From positions 124,001 to 188,000 of the forward strand of contig NZ_CP040792.1 in NCBI RefSeq assembly GCF_021952865.1: 64,000 nt of DNA. Direction: 5' to 3'. The notes under the pieces are model-generated. The model did not search any database, was not told where the DNA came from, and was given only the letters and a program-made list of their open reading frames with translations. This DNA is from Clavibacter californiensis. Its GTDB lineage: Bacteria > Actinomycetota > Actinomycetes > Actinomycetales > Microbacteriaceae. Of the stretch, positions 8,708 to 17,274 are shown in pieces; position 1 is the first letter of the stretch, and each line of letters begins with the position of its first letter. Both the position numbers and the translations under genes were made by a program.

Positions 8708-10024
8708 ATGCCCAGACGCCGTCTCATCGAGCGCGCGGTCGTCACCGCCGTCGCCCCCGCGGTCGTGGTGACCGCCACCGTCCTCATCGCCCCCGCCTCC
8801 GTGGCCCGCACCACGGCGACACCCGTCGTGCCCGCGGCCCCCGCCGCCATCGTCCTCTCCGTCGCCTCCGGCCCGGTCGGCACCCCCGTGACGGTCACCG
8901 GCACGGGCTTCCCCTCCAGCAAGGCCGCGGTCGTCGCCGTCGGGTCGACCACGAAGCGCATCACGACCACCGCCACGGGCAGGTTCACGACCGCGGTCGC
9001 GATCCCGCGCACCGTGCTGTCGACCGTCCGCATCACCGCGACCGCGGGCGCCCGTGCGGCCGGATCCGCGTTCACCGTCACGAAGGCGACGTCGAGCGGA
9101 TCCGCGCGCACCACCGCCCCGACGCCCTCGTCCACGAGCGCACCGGCGACCACCGCCCCCGGCGTCAGCTCCGCCCGCCTGCGCCTCGGCCTCTCGACCC
9201 CCGGCGGTCCCACGGCGAACGGCGAGCTCGACGCCGCGTCGGCGACCCTCGGCGAGAGCCCGTCCATCGTGATGAGCCACGTCGACTTCACGCACCCGGC
9301 GCCCATCGCGGGGCTCCAGAGCGTCGCCGCGCGCGGTGCCGACAGCCTCATCACGTGGGAGCCGTGGCAGGGCGGCGCGGGCGTCGACCAGGCCGCCTAC
9401 ACGAACGCGCGCATCATCGCGGGCGACCAGGACGCCCGCATCCGCTCCTGGGGCGCCGACCTCGCGGAGTACGGCAAGACCGTCTACCTCCGCTACGGAC
9501 ACGAGATGAACGGCAACTGGTACCCGTGGTCGGACGGCGTGAACGGCAACGCATCCGGCTCCTACGTCCAGGCGTGGATGCACGTGCACGACCTCGTGGT
9601 CGCGCAGGGCGCCACGAACGTGAAGTGGGTGTGGAGCCCGAACGTGCCGTACCCGGGATCCACCGACCTCGCCTCCCTCTACCCCGGCGCCGACCAGGTC
9701 GACGTCGTCGCGCTCGACGGCTACAACTGGGGCGCCGTCGCCGGCCAGCGCTGGACCGCGCCCGCCGACCTCTTCGGCCCCGGCATCGCGCAGCTGCGCG
9801 CCGTCGCGCCGGGCAAGCCGCTCGTCATCGGCGAGGTGGCCTCGAGCGAGACGGGCGGGTCCAAGGCCGCGTGGGACAGGGACCTGGTCGCGTACCTGCA
9901 GGCGCAGCCCGACGTGCTCGGCTTCGTGTGGTTCGACTTCCAGAAGGAGGCGGACTGGCGCATCGACAGCTCGGCCGCCTCCGCCACCGCCCTCCGCGAC
10001 GCGCTCGCGCTCCGGCGGGGCTGA
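8708..10024 (+). CDS. secreted GH26-type glycoside hydrolase with N-terminal Ig-like (IPT/TIG) domain
   Basis: This 438-aa tandem paralogue of the preceding enzyme has catalytic Glu266 in RYGHEMNGNWYPW and Glu376 in VIGEVASSE. It carries an extra N-terminal module of about 100 residues after the signal peptide (SVASGPVGTPVTVTGTGFPSS...), which reads as an IPT/TIG-like beta-sandwich, followed by a Thr/Ser/Ala-rich linker (about 130-155). The ATG at 8708 has a GGGGAAGGA ribosome site 9 bases upstream and a TACGCT -10 box at 8668-8673. The two hydrolases are separated by 109 bases. The extra module may help attachment to substrate or cell wall (inference). Confidence 0.85.
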   Translation: MPRRRLIERAVVTAVAPAVVVTATVLIAPASVARTTATPVVPAAPAAIVLSVASGPVGTPVTVTGTGFPSSKAAVVAVGSTTKRITTTATGRFTTAVAIPRTVLSTVRITATAGARAAGSAFTVTKATSSGSARTTAPTPSSTSAPATTAPGVSSARLRLGLSTPGGPTANGELDAASATLGESPSIVMSHVDFTHPAPIAGLQSVAARGADSLITWEPWQGGAGVDQAAYTNARIIAGDQDARIRSWGADLAEYGKTVYLRYGHEMNGNWYPWSDGVNGNASGSYVQAWMHVHDLVVAQGATNVKWVWSPNVPYPGSTDLASLYPGADQVDVVALDGYNWGAVAGQRWTAPADLFGPGIAQLRAVAPGKPLVIGEVASSETGGSKAAWDRDLVAYLQAQPDVLGFVWFDFQKEADWRIDSSAASATALRDALALRRG

Positions 10025-10093
10025 TCCCGCGCGTCCGGGCGCCGCACAGTCGCCGCCCAGCCGGCGCATGGGCGTCATGAGGAGCGCGCGGCC

Positions 10094-10099
10094 TACGAT
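10094..10099 (+). promoter_or_regulatory. -10 box (TACGAT) for the alpha/beta hydrolase gene
   Basis: TACGAT lies 7 bases before a GTG at 10107, the spacing of an actinobacterial leaderless promoter. If translation instead begins at the GTG at 10152, the transcript would carry a leader of about 45 bases. Confidence 0.5.
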
Positions 10100-10151
10100 C
10101 TGACCTGTGCCCGTCCGACCCGACGGCGGCGCACACGATGAGGAGGCGGTG

Positions 10152-11462
10152 GTGACCCGAGCCCACCGACGGCGCGAGACAGCGCTCGCCCTCGCCGCCG
10201 TGCTCGTCGGCCTCGTGATCCTGCCGGCCCCGCCCGGATCCGGCGTCGAGGGCGGCTTCGCCCAGCTCGACCGCTACGCCGCCCTCACCCAGGCGCAGGC
10301 CCGACGCATGATCCAGGCGCATCCGGCGCTCGAGCTGCAGGTGATGGACGCGTCGCCGGCGCGCGTCGTCTCCTGGTGGGCGGCCAAGGACCGCAAGCAC
10401 CAGCGCGCGCTGATCCGGAACTCGCCGGCGCTCGTCGGCAACCTCGACGGCGTCGACTACGCCTCGCGCGACGCCGCCAACCGGCGCCAGCTGCGCGCAG
10501 AGCTGCGCACGGAGCGGGAGGCGGTCGCCGCCCACCCGGACGACGCCGACGCGCGCGACCGGCTCACCGCGCTCACGGCGATCCGCGACGCCCTCAAGCC
10601 CGAGGCACGCGCAAGCGGGCACGCCGAGCCGAAGCGCACCCTCGTGTCGCTCAGCCACCGGGATCCGCCGCTCGCCGCCATCGCGGTCGGCGACCTCGAC
10701 ACCGCCCGCCAGGTCACCTTCACGGTGCCGGGCATGGGCACCTACACCGACGACATGCAGCTCTGGACCGAGACCGCGCAGAACGTGTTCGACGCGCAGG
10801 CGTCGGTCGGCGCCCCGGCCGCGCACGCCGTGGTCGCGTGGATCGGCTACCGCACGCCGCCGCCCGGCATAGACGCGACGCTCGGCGACTACGCGGAACG
10901 CGGCGCCCCGATGCTCGCGAGCGAGATCGCCGGGCTGCAGGCCGCCCGGCACGGCGGCGACCTCGCGAGCGTCAGCGTCATCGCGCACTCGTACGGATCC
11001 ACCATGGCCGCCGACGCCCTCGCCGCCCGCGACCTCGGCGTCGACTCCTTCGTGATGCTCGGCTCGGCGGGCGTCGAGGACGGCATCGACGACGCGCGCG
11101 ACCTGCACGCCCGCCACGTCTACGCCGGCGAGGCCGCGGACGACGACGAGGCCGTGTGGGGCCGGCTCTCCCGGCAGGATCCGCGCGCGCCCGCCTTCGG
11201 CGCCACCGTCATCTCCGTCGACGGGGATCCCGCGCGCGGCCTCCTGCCGGTCACCACGCACGCCCCCGTCCTGCACTCGCCGTGGAACGACGACCCGGAC
11301 TCGCGCGCCTGGACCACCATCAGGGACCCCGCCCAGCGCGCCGCCGAGTTCGCCGCGCACGAGAAGACGTACGGCTACCTCGACGCGGGCACGGAGTCGC
11401 TGCGGAACGCGGCCATCGCGACGACGCCGCACGCGACGGCACGGCTGGATCCCGCGGGCTGA
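10152..11462 (+). CDS. secreted DUF1023-type alpha/beta hydrolase
   Basis: Protein of 436 aa from the GTG at 10152, which follows AGGAGG by 5 bases. A leaderless GTG at 10107 would add 15 residues. The N-terminus (TRAHRRRETALALAAVLVG) is a signal peptide or anchor. The C-terminal half carries the nucleophile elbow AHSYGST and a downstream Asp/His arrangement typical of DUF1023 alpha/beta hydrolases, which in actinobacteria are exported esterase-like proteins of unknown substrate. The middle (about 95-160) is charged and probably helical. A hairpin at 11468-11488 separates it from the convergent GT9 gene. Confidence 0.8.
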   Translation: MTRAHRRRETALALAAVLVGLVILPAPPGSGVEGGFAQLDRYAALTQAQARRMIQAHPALELQVMDASPARVVSWWAAKDRKHQRALIRNSPALVGNLDGVDYASRDAANRRQLRAELRTEREAVAAHPDDADARDRLTALTAIRDALKPEARASGHAEPKRTLVSLSHRDPPLAAIAVGDLDTARQVTFTVPGMGTYTDDMQLWTETAQNVFDAQASVGAPAAHAVVAWIGYRTPPPGIDATLGDYAERGAPMLASEIAGLQAARHGGDLASVSVIAHSYGSTMAADALAARDLGVDSFVMLGSAGVEDGIDDARDLHARHVYAGEAADDDEAVWGRLSRQDPRAPAFGATVISVDGDPARGLLPVTTHAPVLHSPWNDDPDSRAWTTIRDPAQRAAEFAAHEKTYGYLDAGTESLRNAAIATTPHATARLDPAG

Positions 11463-11467
11463 CGCGT

Positions 11468-11488
11468 CGCTCCGCCCGCGACGGAGCG
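11468..11488. terminator. short bidirectional terminator hairpin
   Basis: CGCTCCG and CGGAGCG (7 bp, 7-base loop) pair within the 31-base gap between two convergent genes. The position, more than the strength of the stem, supports a terminator role. Confidence 0.6.
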
Positions 11489-11493
11489 CGGGC

Positions 11494-12630
11494 CTACGCC
11501 GTCACGCGCTCCCCGAGCGACGCCCGCCGCAGCTGCTCCACGTCCGCATGCACCTCGTCGACCCGCACCTCGGCCACATGCGACGGGTCGTGCGCGCAGC
11601 GCTCGGCGGTCCAGCCGACCTGGGTCACGTCGACGCCGCAGACGGGGCAGCGCGTGGTCCAGCCGATGTGGATCCGGTGCCGCGTCCGTCCGAAGGCCGC
11701 CGCGTTGATCACGTTGCCGAACCAGAAGACCCCGACCGTGCGCGCGCCGACGGCCTGCGCGAGGTGGCGCGGGCCGCTGTCGTTGCCGAGCACCACGTCG
11801 GCGTGCGTGAAGAGGCCGGCGAGCTCGCCGAGGGTGAGGGAGTCGGCGAGCGAGGTGATCCGCGCGGCCTGCTCCGCGGGCAGCCCGTCGCGGCCGAGCG
11901 CGACGATGCGGTCGGCATCGGCCGCATCCGTGGCGTCGCCCACGACGACCACCTGCGCGTCGTCCGCGGCGGCCCGGCGCGCGACCTCCGCGAACGACTC
12001 CACGGGCCAGCGGCGGCGCGGGTCGGTGGCGCCCGGGTGGATCACGACGAGCCCGCCCGGCGCGCCCGTCACGCGCTCGGCAGCCGCGGCCCGCTCGGCG
12101 TCCGTGACCCGCACCACCGGCTCGAGTTCGGCGACGGGCGCGCCCGCGAGCCCCGCGACCTCGAGCCCGCGCAGCACCTCGTGCTGGTAGTAGACGTACG
12201 GGATCACGCGCTCGAGCCGCTCGGCGTCGTCGGTCGCGGTGCCCACGGTGTGGCGCGCGCCGAGCCGCAGCAGGAACGGGTTCGAGTTGCGGCCGCCGCC
12301 GTGCACCTGCACCGCGAGGTCGAAGCGGCGCGCGCGCACCCGGGCCGCGAACGCCTCGATCTCCGCCGGGTCGGGATCCGTGCCCGGCACGTCCCGGACA
12401 CCGTGCGCAACCGGCAGCACCTCGATCTCGTCGGGCCCGCCGGGTCGACCGCCGAGGAGCGCACGGTGCAGCGGCGTGCCGAGCAGCGTGATCCGCGCAT
12501 CCGGGTACGCAGCCCTCAGCGCGGCGATCGCGGGCAGCGCGAAGATCAGGTCACCGAGCCCACCGCCGCGCAGCACGGCGATGGATCGGACGTCGGGGAA
12601 TCTCTCGTGGAGCGGGGCGACGACGGGCAC
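11494..12630 (-). CDS. glycosyltransferase family 9 (heptosyltransferase-like)
   Basis: This 378-aa protein starts at the GTG complementary to 12628-12630, which is preceded by GGAGG at 8 bases. This choice leaves the GT9 opening (IAVLRGGGLGDLIFALPAIAAL) about 20 residues in. Other GT9 signs are VIHPGATDPRRRWPVESFAEV and the donor-site motif VLGNDSGPRHLAQAVG. The Cys-containing C-terminal stretch (TRCPVCGVDV) is an oddity. The family transfers heptose from ADP-heptose in Gram-negative LPS. Here the heptose genes at both sides make an ADP-heptose donor plausible. It lies 85 bases downstream of lacI on the same strand and may be co-transcribed. Confidence 0.8.
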   Translation of the reverse strand: MPVVAPLHERFPDVRSIAVLRGGGLGDLIFALPAIAALRAAYPDARITLLGTPLHRALLGGRPGGPDEIEVLPVAHGVRDVPGTDPDPAEIEAFAARVRARRFDLAVQVHGGGRNSNPFLLRLGARHTVGTATDDAERLERVIPYVYYQHEVLRGLEVAGLAGAPVAELEPVVRVTDAERAAAAERVTGAPGGLVVIHPGATDPRRRWPVESFAEVARRAAADDAQVVVVGDATDAADADRIVALGRDGLPAEQAARITSLADSLTLGELAGLFTHADVVLGNDSGPRHLAQAVGARTVGVFWFGNVINAAAFGRTRHRIHIGWTTRCPVCGVDVTQVGWTAERCAHDPSHVAEVRVDEVHADVEQLRRASLGERVTA

Positions 12631-12715
12631 GGGGCGGCCTCCAGTTCGGGCGGGCGGGTCCCCCGTCCCGTTCCCCGCGGCGGCCGCATCGAAACGGCAG
12701 CGGACGGACCGCGGA

Positions 12716-13774
12716 TCAGCGCGCGTCGCCCCGCGGCGCCCCCGCGCTCTCGCGCACCACGAGCCGCGTCGGCACGATGCGGTCGCCCGAGGGCTCGCGG
12801 CCGTCAAGCATCTCGAGCAGCACCTGCATCGAGCGGCGGCCGATCTCCGTGAAGTCCTGGTGCACGGTCGTGAGCGGCGGCCAGAACGAGCTCGACTCCT
12901 CGGTGTCGTCGAAGCCGACCACGCTGATGTCGCCCGGCACGTCGCGGCCGAGCTCGTGCAGCGCGTGGATGATCCCGAGGGCCATCTGGTCGTTCGCGGC
13001 GACGATGCCCGTGATGTCGGCGCGCTGCCCGAGCTCCTTCCCGATGCGGTAGCCCGACGCGGTGGTCCAGTCGCCCTGCGCGGGGTCCTCCGGCACGAGC
13101 CCCGCGTCGAGCATGGTCGCGCGCCACTCGGCCGCGCGGCGGGCCGCCGAGTAGGAGGTCGACGGGCCGGCGACGTGCACGATCGCGGTGTGCCCGAGAT
13201 CCAGCAGGTGCTGCGTGACGAGCCGCGTGCCCTGCTCCTGGTCGGTGTCGACGACCACGAAGGGGTCGCCCGCGTCGGAGTCGATGATCACGACGGGCAG
13301 CCCCACGGGGATGATCACGTCGGCCCGGTCGAGCATGTGCGCCTCGATGATGATGACGACCCCGTCGACCGCCTCCTCCTGCAGCCGGCTGAACGCGCCG
13401 GCCACCTCGCCCTCGGTCGGGTGCGGCACGGGCATGAGCGTGATCGTGTACCCGGCGCCGGACGCGGCCGTGACGATCGCGTCGAGCGTGCGCATGTTGC
13501 CGAGGGTGGAGAGCGTGAACATGATGATGCCGATGCTGCGGAAGCGGCCGGTCTTCAGAGCCCGCGCGGCGCTGTTGGGCCGGTAGCCGAGCTCGGCCAT
13601 CGCGTCCACCACGCGCTGCCGGGTCGTGGCCTCCACGTTCTGCGCGCCGTTGGACACGCGGGACACCGTCTGGGCGGAGACCCCGGCGTGCGCGGCGACG
13701 TCCGCCATCGACACGGTGCGGCCGCCGGGCATGCGCCGGCCACCCGACTTGACGGCCGACGGTGGAGATGTCAT
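12716..13774 (-). CDS. LacI family transcriptional regulator
   Basis: This 352-aa protein starts at MTSPPSA (complement of 13772-13774). An N-terminal LacI helix-turn-helix (TVSMADVAAHAGVSAQTVSR, then NVEATTRQRV) is followed by a periplasmic-binding-like sugar sensor (SIGIIMFTLS..., VVGFDDTEESSSFWPPLTTV). It is divergent from the sugar ABC transporter and GH35 operon. The perfect palindrome at 13793-13806 lies just upstream of its start and ahead of the transporter. It is therefore very likely the repressor of that operon and of itself, relieved by a galactoside-type sugar (inference from context). Confidence 0.9.
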   Translation of the reverse strand: MTSPPSAVKSGGRRMPGGRTVSMADVAAHAGVSAQTVSRVSNGAQNVEATTRQRVVDAMAELGYRPNSAARALKTGRFRSIGIIMFTLSTLGNMRTLDAIVTAASGAGYTITLMPVPHPTEGEVAGAFSRLQEEAVDGVVIIIEAHMLDRADVIIPVGLPVVIIDSDAGDPFVVVDTDQEQGTRLVTQHLLDLGHTAIVHVAGPSTSYSAARRAAEWRATMLDAGLVPEDPAQGDWTTASGYRIGKELGQRADITGIVAANDQMALGIIHALHELGRDVPGDISVVGFDDTEESSSFWPPLTTVHQDFTEIGRRSMQVLLEMLDGREPSGDRIVPTRLVVRESAGAPRGDAR

Positions 13775-13792
13775 GGTTGCGAGCATCACAGA

Positions 13793-13806
13793 TGTTTGCG
13801 CAAACA
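13793..13806. promoter_or_regulatory. LacI-family operator palindrome
   Basis: TGTTTGCGCAAACA is a perfect 14-bp palindrome with the central CG typical of LacI/GalR-family operators. It sits 18 bases upstream of the lacI start and 78 bases upstream of the first permease start, so it can control both directions. Confidence 0.85.
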
Positions 13807-13884
13807 CCCAATCCTCACGAGGTGGGTGACCGCCCTTTCGAAACGGGGCGACGGCGCGGAGATCCCCCGACGAAGTGGAAGCAC

Positions 13885-14826
13885 ATGACGACGATGTCGA
13901 CCTCGGCCACCCGGCCGAAGGCGCCCGACGCGGCCCGCCCGAGCGGTCCCCCGATGCGACGCGACAAGCGACGCTGGACCGGACTGGGCTTCGTCGCCCC
14001 GTTCCTCGTGGTCTTCCTCGTCGTCCTCATCGCGCCCGTCGGCTACTCTATCTACCTCAGCCTGTTCCAGGAGCGGATGATCGGCGGCAACTCGTTCGTC
14101 GGCATCGCCAACTACACGCAGGCGCTCAACGACCCGAACTTCTGGGACGCGCTCGGCCGCGTCGCGCTGTTCCTCGTGGTGCAGGTGCCGATCATGCTGT
14201 TCATCGCCCTGTTCGCGGCCCTCGCGCTCGACTCGGCCCGCCTGCACCTCACGGCGTTCTTCCGCATCTCGATCTTCCTGCCGTACGCGGTGCCCGCGGT
14301 CGTCGCGGCGCTCATGTGGGGCTTCATCTACGGCAACCGCTTCGGCCTCGTCGGCAACATCGAGCAGGCCACCGGCTGGGACCTGCCCGACCTGCTCTCG
14401 CAGAGCTGGATCCTCGCGTCGATCGGCAACATCGTCACGTGGGAGTTCGTCGGCTACAACATGCTGCTGTTCTACGCGGCCCTCCGCGTCATCTCGCCCG
14501 ACCTCTACGAGGCCGCCGAGCTCGACGGCGCCGGTCCGTTCCGCATCATCACGGGCATCAAGCTCCCCGCCATCCGCGGTGCGCTCGTCATCGGCGTGAT
14601 CTTCTCCATCATCGGCAGCTTCCAGCTCTTCAACGAGCCGAACATCCTGCAGACGCTGGCGCCGAACGCGATCAGCTCGTACTTCACCCCGAACATGTAC
14701 GCGTACAACCTGTCCTTCGCGGGACAGCAGTTCAACTACTCCGCCGCCATCGCGATCATCATGGGCGTCCTGACGATGGTGGTCGCCTACGTGGTGCAGC
14801 TCGTCGGCACCCGGAAGGACAGCTGA
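13885..14826 (+). CDS. sugar ABC transporter permease (MalF/UgpA type)
   Basis: This 313-aa protein has six predicted membrane segments and the transporter's EAA loop (LYEAAELDGAGPFRIITGIKLP, shown in part), which docks on the ATPase. A GGAAG ribosome site precedes the ATG at 13885. It is the first gene of the operon running permease, permease, binding protein, GH35. No ATPase gene is present nearby, so a shared MsiK-type ATPase encoded elsewhere is expected, as is usual for actinobacterial CUT1 systems. It imports an oligosaccharide, probably a beta-galactoside given the GH35 gene. Confidence 0.9.
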   Translation: MTTMSTSATRPKAPDAARPSGPPMRRDKRRWTGLGFVAPFLVVFLVVLIAPVGYSIYLSLFQERMIGGNSFVGIANYTQALNDPNFWDALGRVALFLVVQVPIMLFIALFAALALDSARLHLTAFFRISIFLPYAVPAVVAALMWGFIYGNRFGLVGNIEQATGWDLPDLLSQSWILASIGNIVTWEFVGYNMLLFYAALRVISPDLYEAAELDGAGPFRIITGIKLPAIRGALVIGVIFSIIGSFQLFNEPNILQTLAPNAISSYFTPNMYAYNLSFAGQQFNYSAAIAIIMGVLTMVVAYVVQLVGTRKDS

Positions 14827-14828
14827 CC

Positions 14829-15779
14829 GTGTCGACCCTCACCGGAACCCCCCTCGCCGCGCCCGACGCCGGCACGCCCGTCCGCGCCACCCCGGCGGAC
14901 AAGACGCCCAAGCGCCGCAAGAGCGCCGGCGCCCCGCGCGAGCGCCGCAGCATCGTGCTCACGCTCGTCATGGCGCTGCTGCTCATCTACTCCGTGCTCC
15001 CGCTGTTCTGGCTCCTGGTCAACTCGACCAAGACGCAGGACGCGCTGTTCAGCTCGTTCGGCCTCTGGTTCTCGGGCGACTTCGCGCTGTGGGACAACAT
15101 CCAGGGCGTGCTGACCTACGGCAACGGCGAGTTCGTGCGCTGGCTCGGCAACACGCTGATCTACGTGGTCGTCGGAGCGGGCGGCGCGACGCTGCTCGCC
15201 ACCCTCGCCGGCTACGGCCTGGCGAAGTTCGACTTCCCGGGCAAGAAGATCGTGTTCGCGGTGGTGCTCGGCGCCGTCGCGATCCCCGGCACGGCCCTCG
15301 CGGTGCCGACCTTCCTGCTCTTCAGCCAGATGGGCCTCACGAACACCCCGTGGGCGATCATCCTGCCGTCGCTCATCAGCCCGTTCGGGCTGTACCTCAT
15401 CTGGACCTACGCGGTCGACTCGGTGCCCGAGGAGATCCTCGAGGCGGCCCGGATCGACGGGTCGAGCGAGATCCGCACCTTCTTCACGATCAGCCTGCGG
15501 CTCCTCAGCCCCGGCCTCATCACGGTGCTGCTGTTCTCGATCGTCGCGACCTGGAACAACTACTTCCTCCCCCTGATCATGCTGAGCGACTCCCGCTGGT
15601 ACCCCCTCACGGTGGGTCTCAACCAGTGGAACGCGCAGTCCACCACCGTGGGCGGCCAGCCGATCTACAACCTCGTCATCACGGGCTCGTTCCTCGCGAT
15701 CATCCCGATCGTGATCGCGTTCCTCTTCCTCCAGCGCTACTGGCAGTCCGGCCTCTCGGCCGGCGGCGTCAAGGCGTAG
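14829..15779 (+). CDS. sugar ABC transporter permease (MalG/UgpE type)
   Basis: This 316-aa protein starts at GTG 14829, two bases after the upstream stop. A charged Lys/Arg-rich N-terminus is followed by six membrane segments. The EAA loop EEILEAARIDGSSEIRTFF marks the ATPase contact. It is the partner of the preceding permease in the channel, and translational coupling keeps the two equimolar. Confidence 0.9.
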   Translation: MSTLTGTPLAAPDAGTPVRATPADKTPKRRKSAGAPRERRSIVLTLVMALLLIYSVLPLFWLLVNSTKTQDALFSSFGLWFSGDFALWDNIQGVLTYGNGEFVRWLGNTLIYVVVGAGGATLLATLAGYGLAKFDFPGKKIVFAVVLGAVAIPGTALAVPTFLLFSQMGLTNTPWAIILPSLISPFGLYLIWTYAVDSVPEEILEAARIDGSSEIRTFFTISLRLLSPGLITVLLFSIVATWNNYFLPLIMLSDSRWYPLTVGLNQWNAQSTTVGGQPIYNLVITGSFLAIIPIVIAFLFLQRYWQSGLSAGGVKA

Positions 15780-15840
15780 CGCCCTCCGACAGCACCTCCG
15801 CACCTCCCCTCACCACCACGAAGAAGTGAAAGGCACCACC

Positions 15841-17193
15841 ATGTCCATCTCGTTCCCCCGCAGGGCGAAGCGCGCCATCGCGCTCGGCCTCGGCATCGTC
15901 CTCGCGGGCTCCCTCGCGGCGTGCTCCTCCGGATCGGGCGGCGCCAGCGCCGACACCGCCTCCGCCGACGACCTCACGAAGGCCCTCGACACGCAGTCCT
16001 CCATCACCGTCTGGGGCTGGGCCCCCGCGATCAAGCCGATCGCCGAGGCGTTCGAGAAGGAGCACCCGAAGATCACGGTCGACGTGCAGAACGTCGGCAC
16101 CGGCGCCGACCAGTACACGAAGCTCCAGAACGCCATCAAGGCGGGCAAGGGCGCTCCCGACGTGGCGCAGGTCGAGTACTTCGCGATCCCGCAGTTCGCG
16201 CTCGGCAAGTCCCTCGCCGACCTCTCCGGCTACGGCTACACGGACCTCAAGGACCAGTTCACGGCCTCCACCTGGAACGCGGTCACCGAGGGCGACGCCC
16301 TCTACGCGCTGCCGCAGGACTCGGGCCCCATGGCGATGTTCTACCGCCAGGACATCTTCGACAAGTACCAGATCGCCGTCCCCACCACGTGGGACGAGTA
16401 CGTGGCCGCGGCGGAGAAGATGCACGCCGCCGACCCGAACCAGTACATCACCAGCGACTCCGGCGACGCCGGCTTCACCACGAGCATGATCTGGCAGGCC
16501 GGCGGCCACCCCTACAAGGTCGACGGCGACAAGGTCACCATCGACATGCAGGACGCGGGCGCCAAGAAGTACACGGCGATGTGGAACCAGCTCGTCGAGG
16601 GCGGCTCGCTCGCCCAGACCCCCGGCTGGACCGACGAGTGGTTCCGCGGCCTCGGCGACGGATCCATCGCCACGCTGATCACCGGCGCCTGGATGCCCGG
16701 CAACCTCGAGGCGCAGGCCACCGAGGGCTCCGGCCAGTGGCGCGTCGCGCCCATGCCGCAGTACACCGCGGGTGACACGGCGACCGCGGAGAGCGGCGGA
16801 TCCTCCATCGCCGTCATGCAGCAGTCCCAGAACAAGCTCGTCGCGGCGGAGTTCGCGAAGTTCACGACCGCGAACGAGGAGGGTCGCAAGATCTCCTTCA
16901 ACGCCGGCGGATTCCCCTCCACCACCGCGGACCTGAACAGCGACGAGTTCCTCAACGAGACGCCCGAGTACTTCGGCGGCCAGAAGATCAACCAGGTGCT
17001 CAGCGCGGCCTCGAAGGAGGTCGTCCCGGACTGGCAGTACCTGCCGTTCCAGGTCTACACGAACAGCATCTTCAGCGACTCGGCCTCGTCCGCGTACTCC
17101 AACGGCACGTCGCTCGACCCCGTCCTCGAGGCGTGGGGCAAGGCGGCCGCCGAGTACGGCCAGCAGCAGGGCTTCACCGTCGACGTGAAGTAG
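15841..17193 (+). CDS. sugar-binding lipoprotein of the ABC transporter
   Basis: This 450-aa family 1 solute-binding protein has a lipoprotein signal (LGIVLAGSLAACSSGS, lipobox LAAC with Cys24 or so as lipid anchor). It then has the classical binding-protein fold (SITVWGWAPAIKPIAEAFEKEH at 55-76, abridged; PDVAQVEYFAIPQFA). AAAGG lies 8 bases before the ATG at 15841. It is bound to the outer membrane face and delivers sugar to the two upstream permeases. A strong hairpin just after its stop may raise its expression over the downstream hydrolase. Confidence 0.9.
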   Translation: MSISFPRRAKRAIALGLGIVLAGSLAACSSGSGGASADTASADDLTKALDTQSSITVWGWAPAIKPIAEAFEKEHPKITVDVQNVGTGADQYTKLQNAIKAGKGAPDVAQVEYFAIPQFALGKSLADLSGYGYTDLKDQFTASTWNAVTEGDALYALPQDSGPMAMFYRQDIFDKYQIAVPTTWDEYVAAAEKMHAADPNQYITSDSGDAGFTTSMIWQAGGHPYKVDGDKVTIDMQDAGAKKYTAMWNQLVEGGSLAQTPGWTDEWFRGLGDGSIATLITGAWMPGNLEAQATEGSGQWRVAPMPQYTAGDTATAESGGSSIAVMQQSQNKLVAAEFAKFTTANEEGRKISFNAGGFPSTTADLNSDEFLNETPEYFGGQKINQVLSAASKEVVPDWQYLPFQVYTNSIFSDSASSAYSNGTSLDPVLEAWGKAAAEYGQQQGFTVDVK

Positions 17194-17209
17194 CACCACC
17201 GATCGACCC

Positions 17210-17243
17210 GAGGGGAGGTGCGACGCGAGTCGCGCCTCCCCTC
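17210..17243 (+). promoter_or_regulatory. intercistronic hairpin between binding protein and GH35 genes
   Basis: A 15-bp stem (17210-17224 with 17229-17243, one G-U pair) closed by a GCGA tetraloop fills the gap between the binding-protein stop and the beta-galactosidase start. It lacks a T-run. Such structures protect upstream mRNA or cause partial termination, giving more binding protein than downstream product. Confidence 0.7.
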
Positions 17244-17274
17244 TCCCATGCCCTCCCTCACACAAGGACACGAC

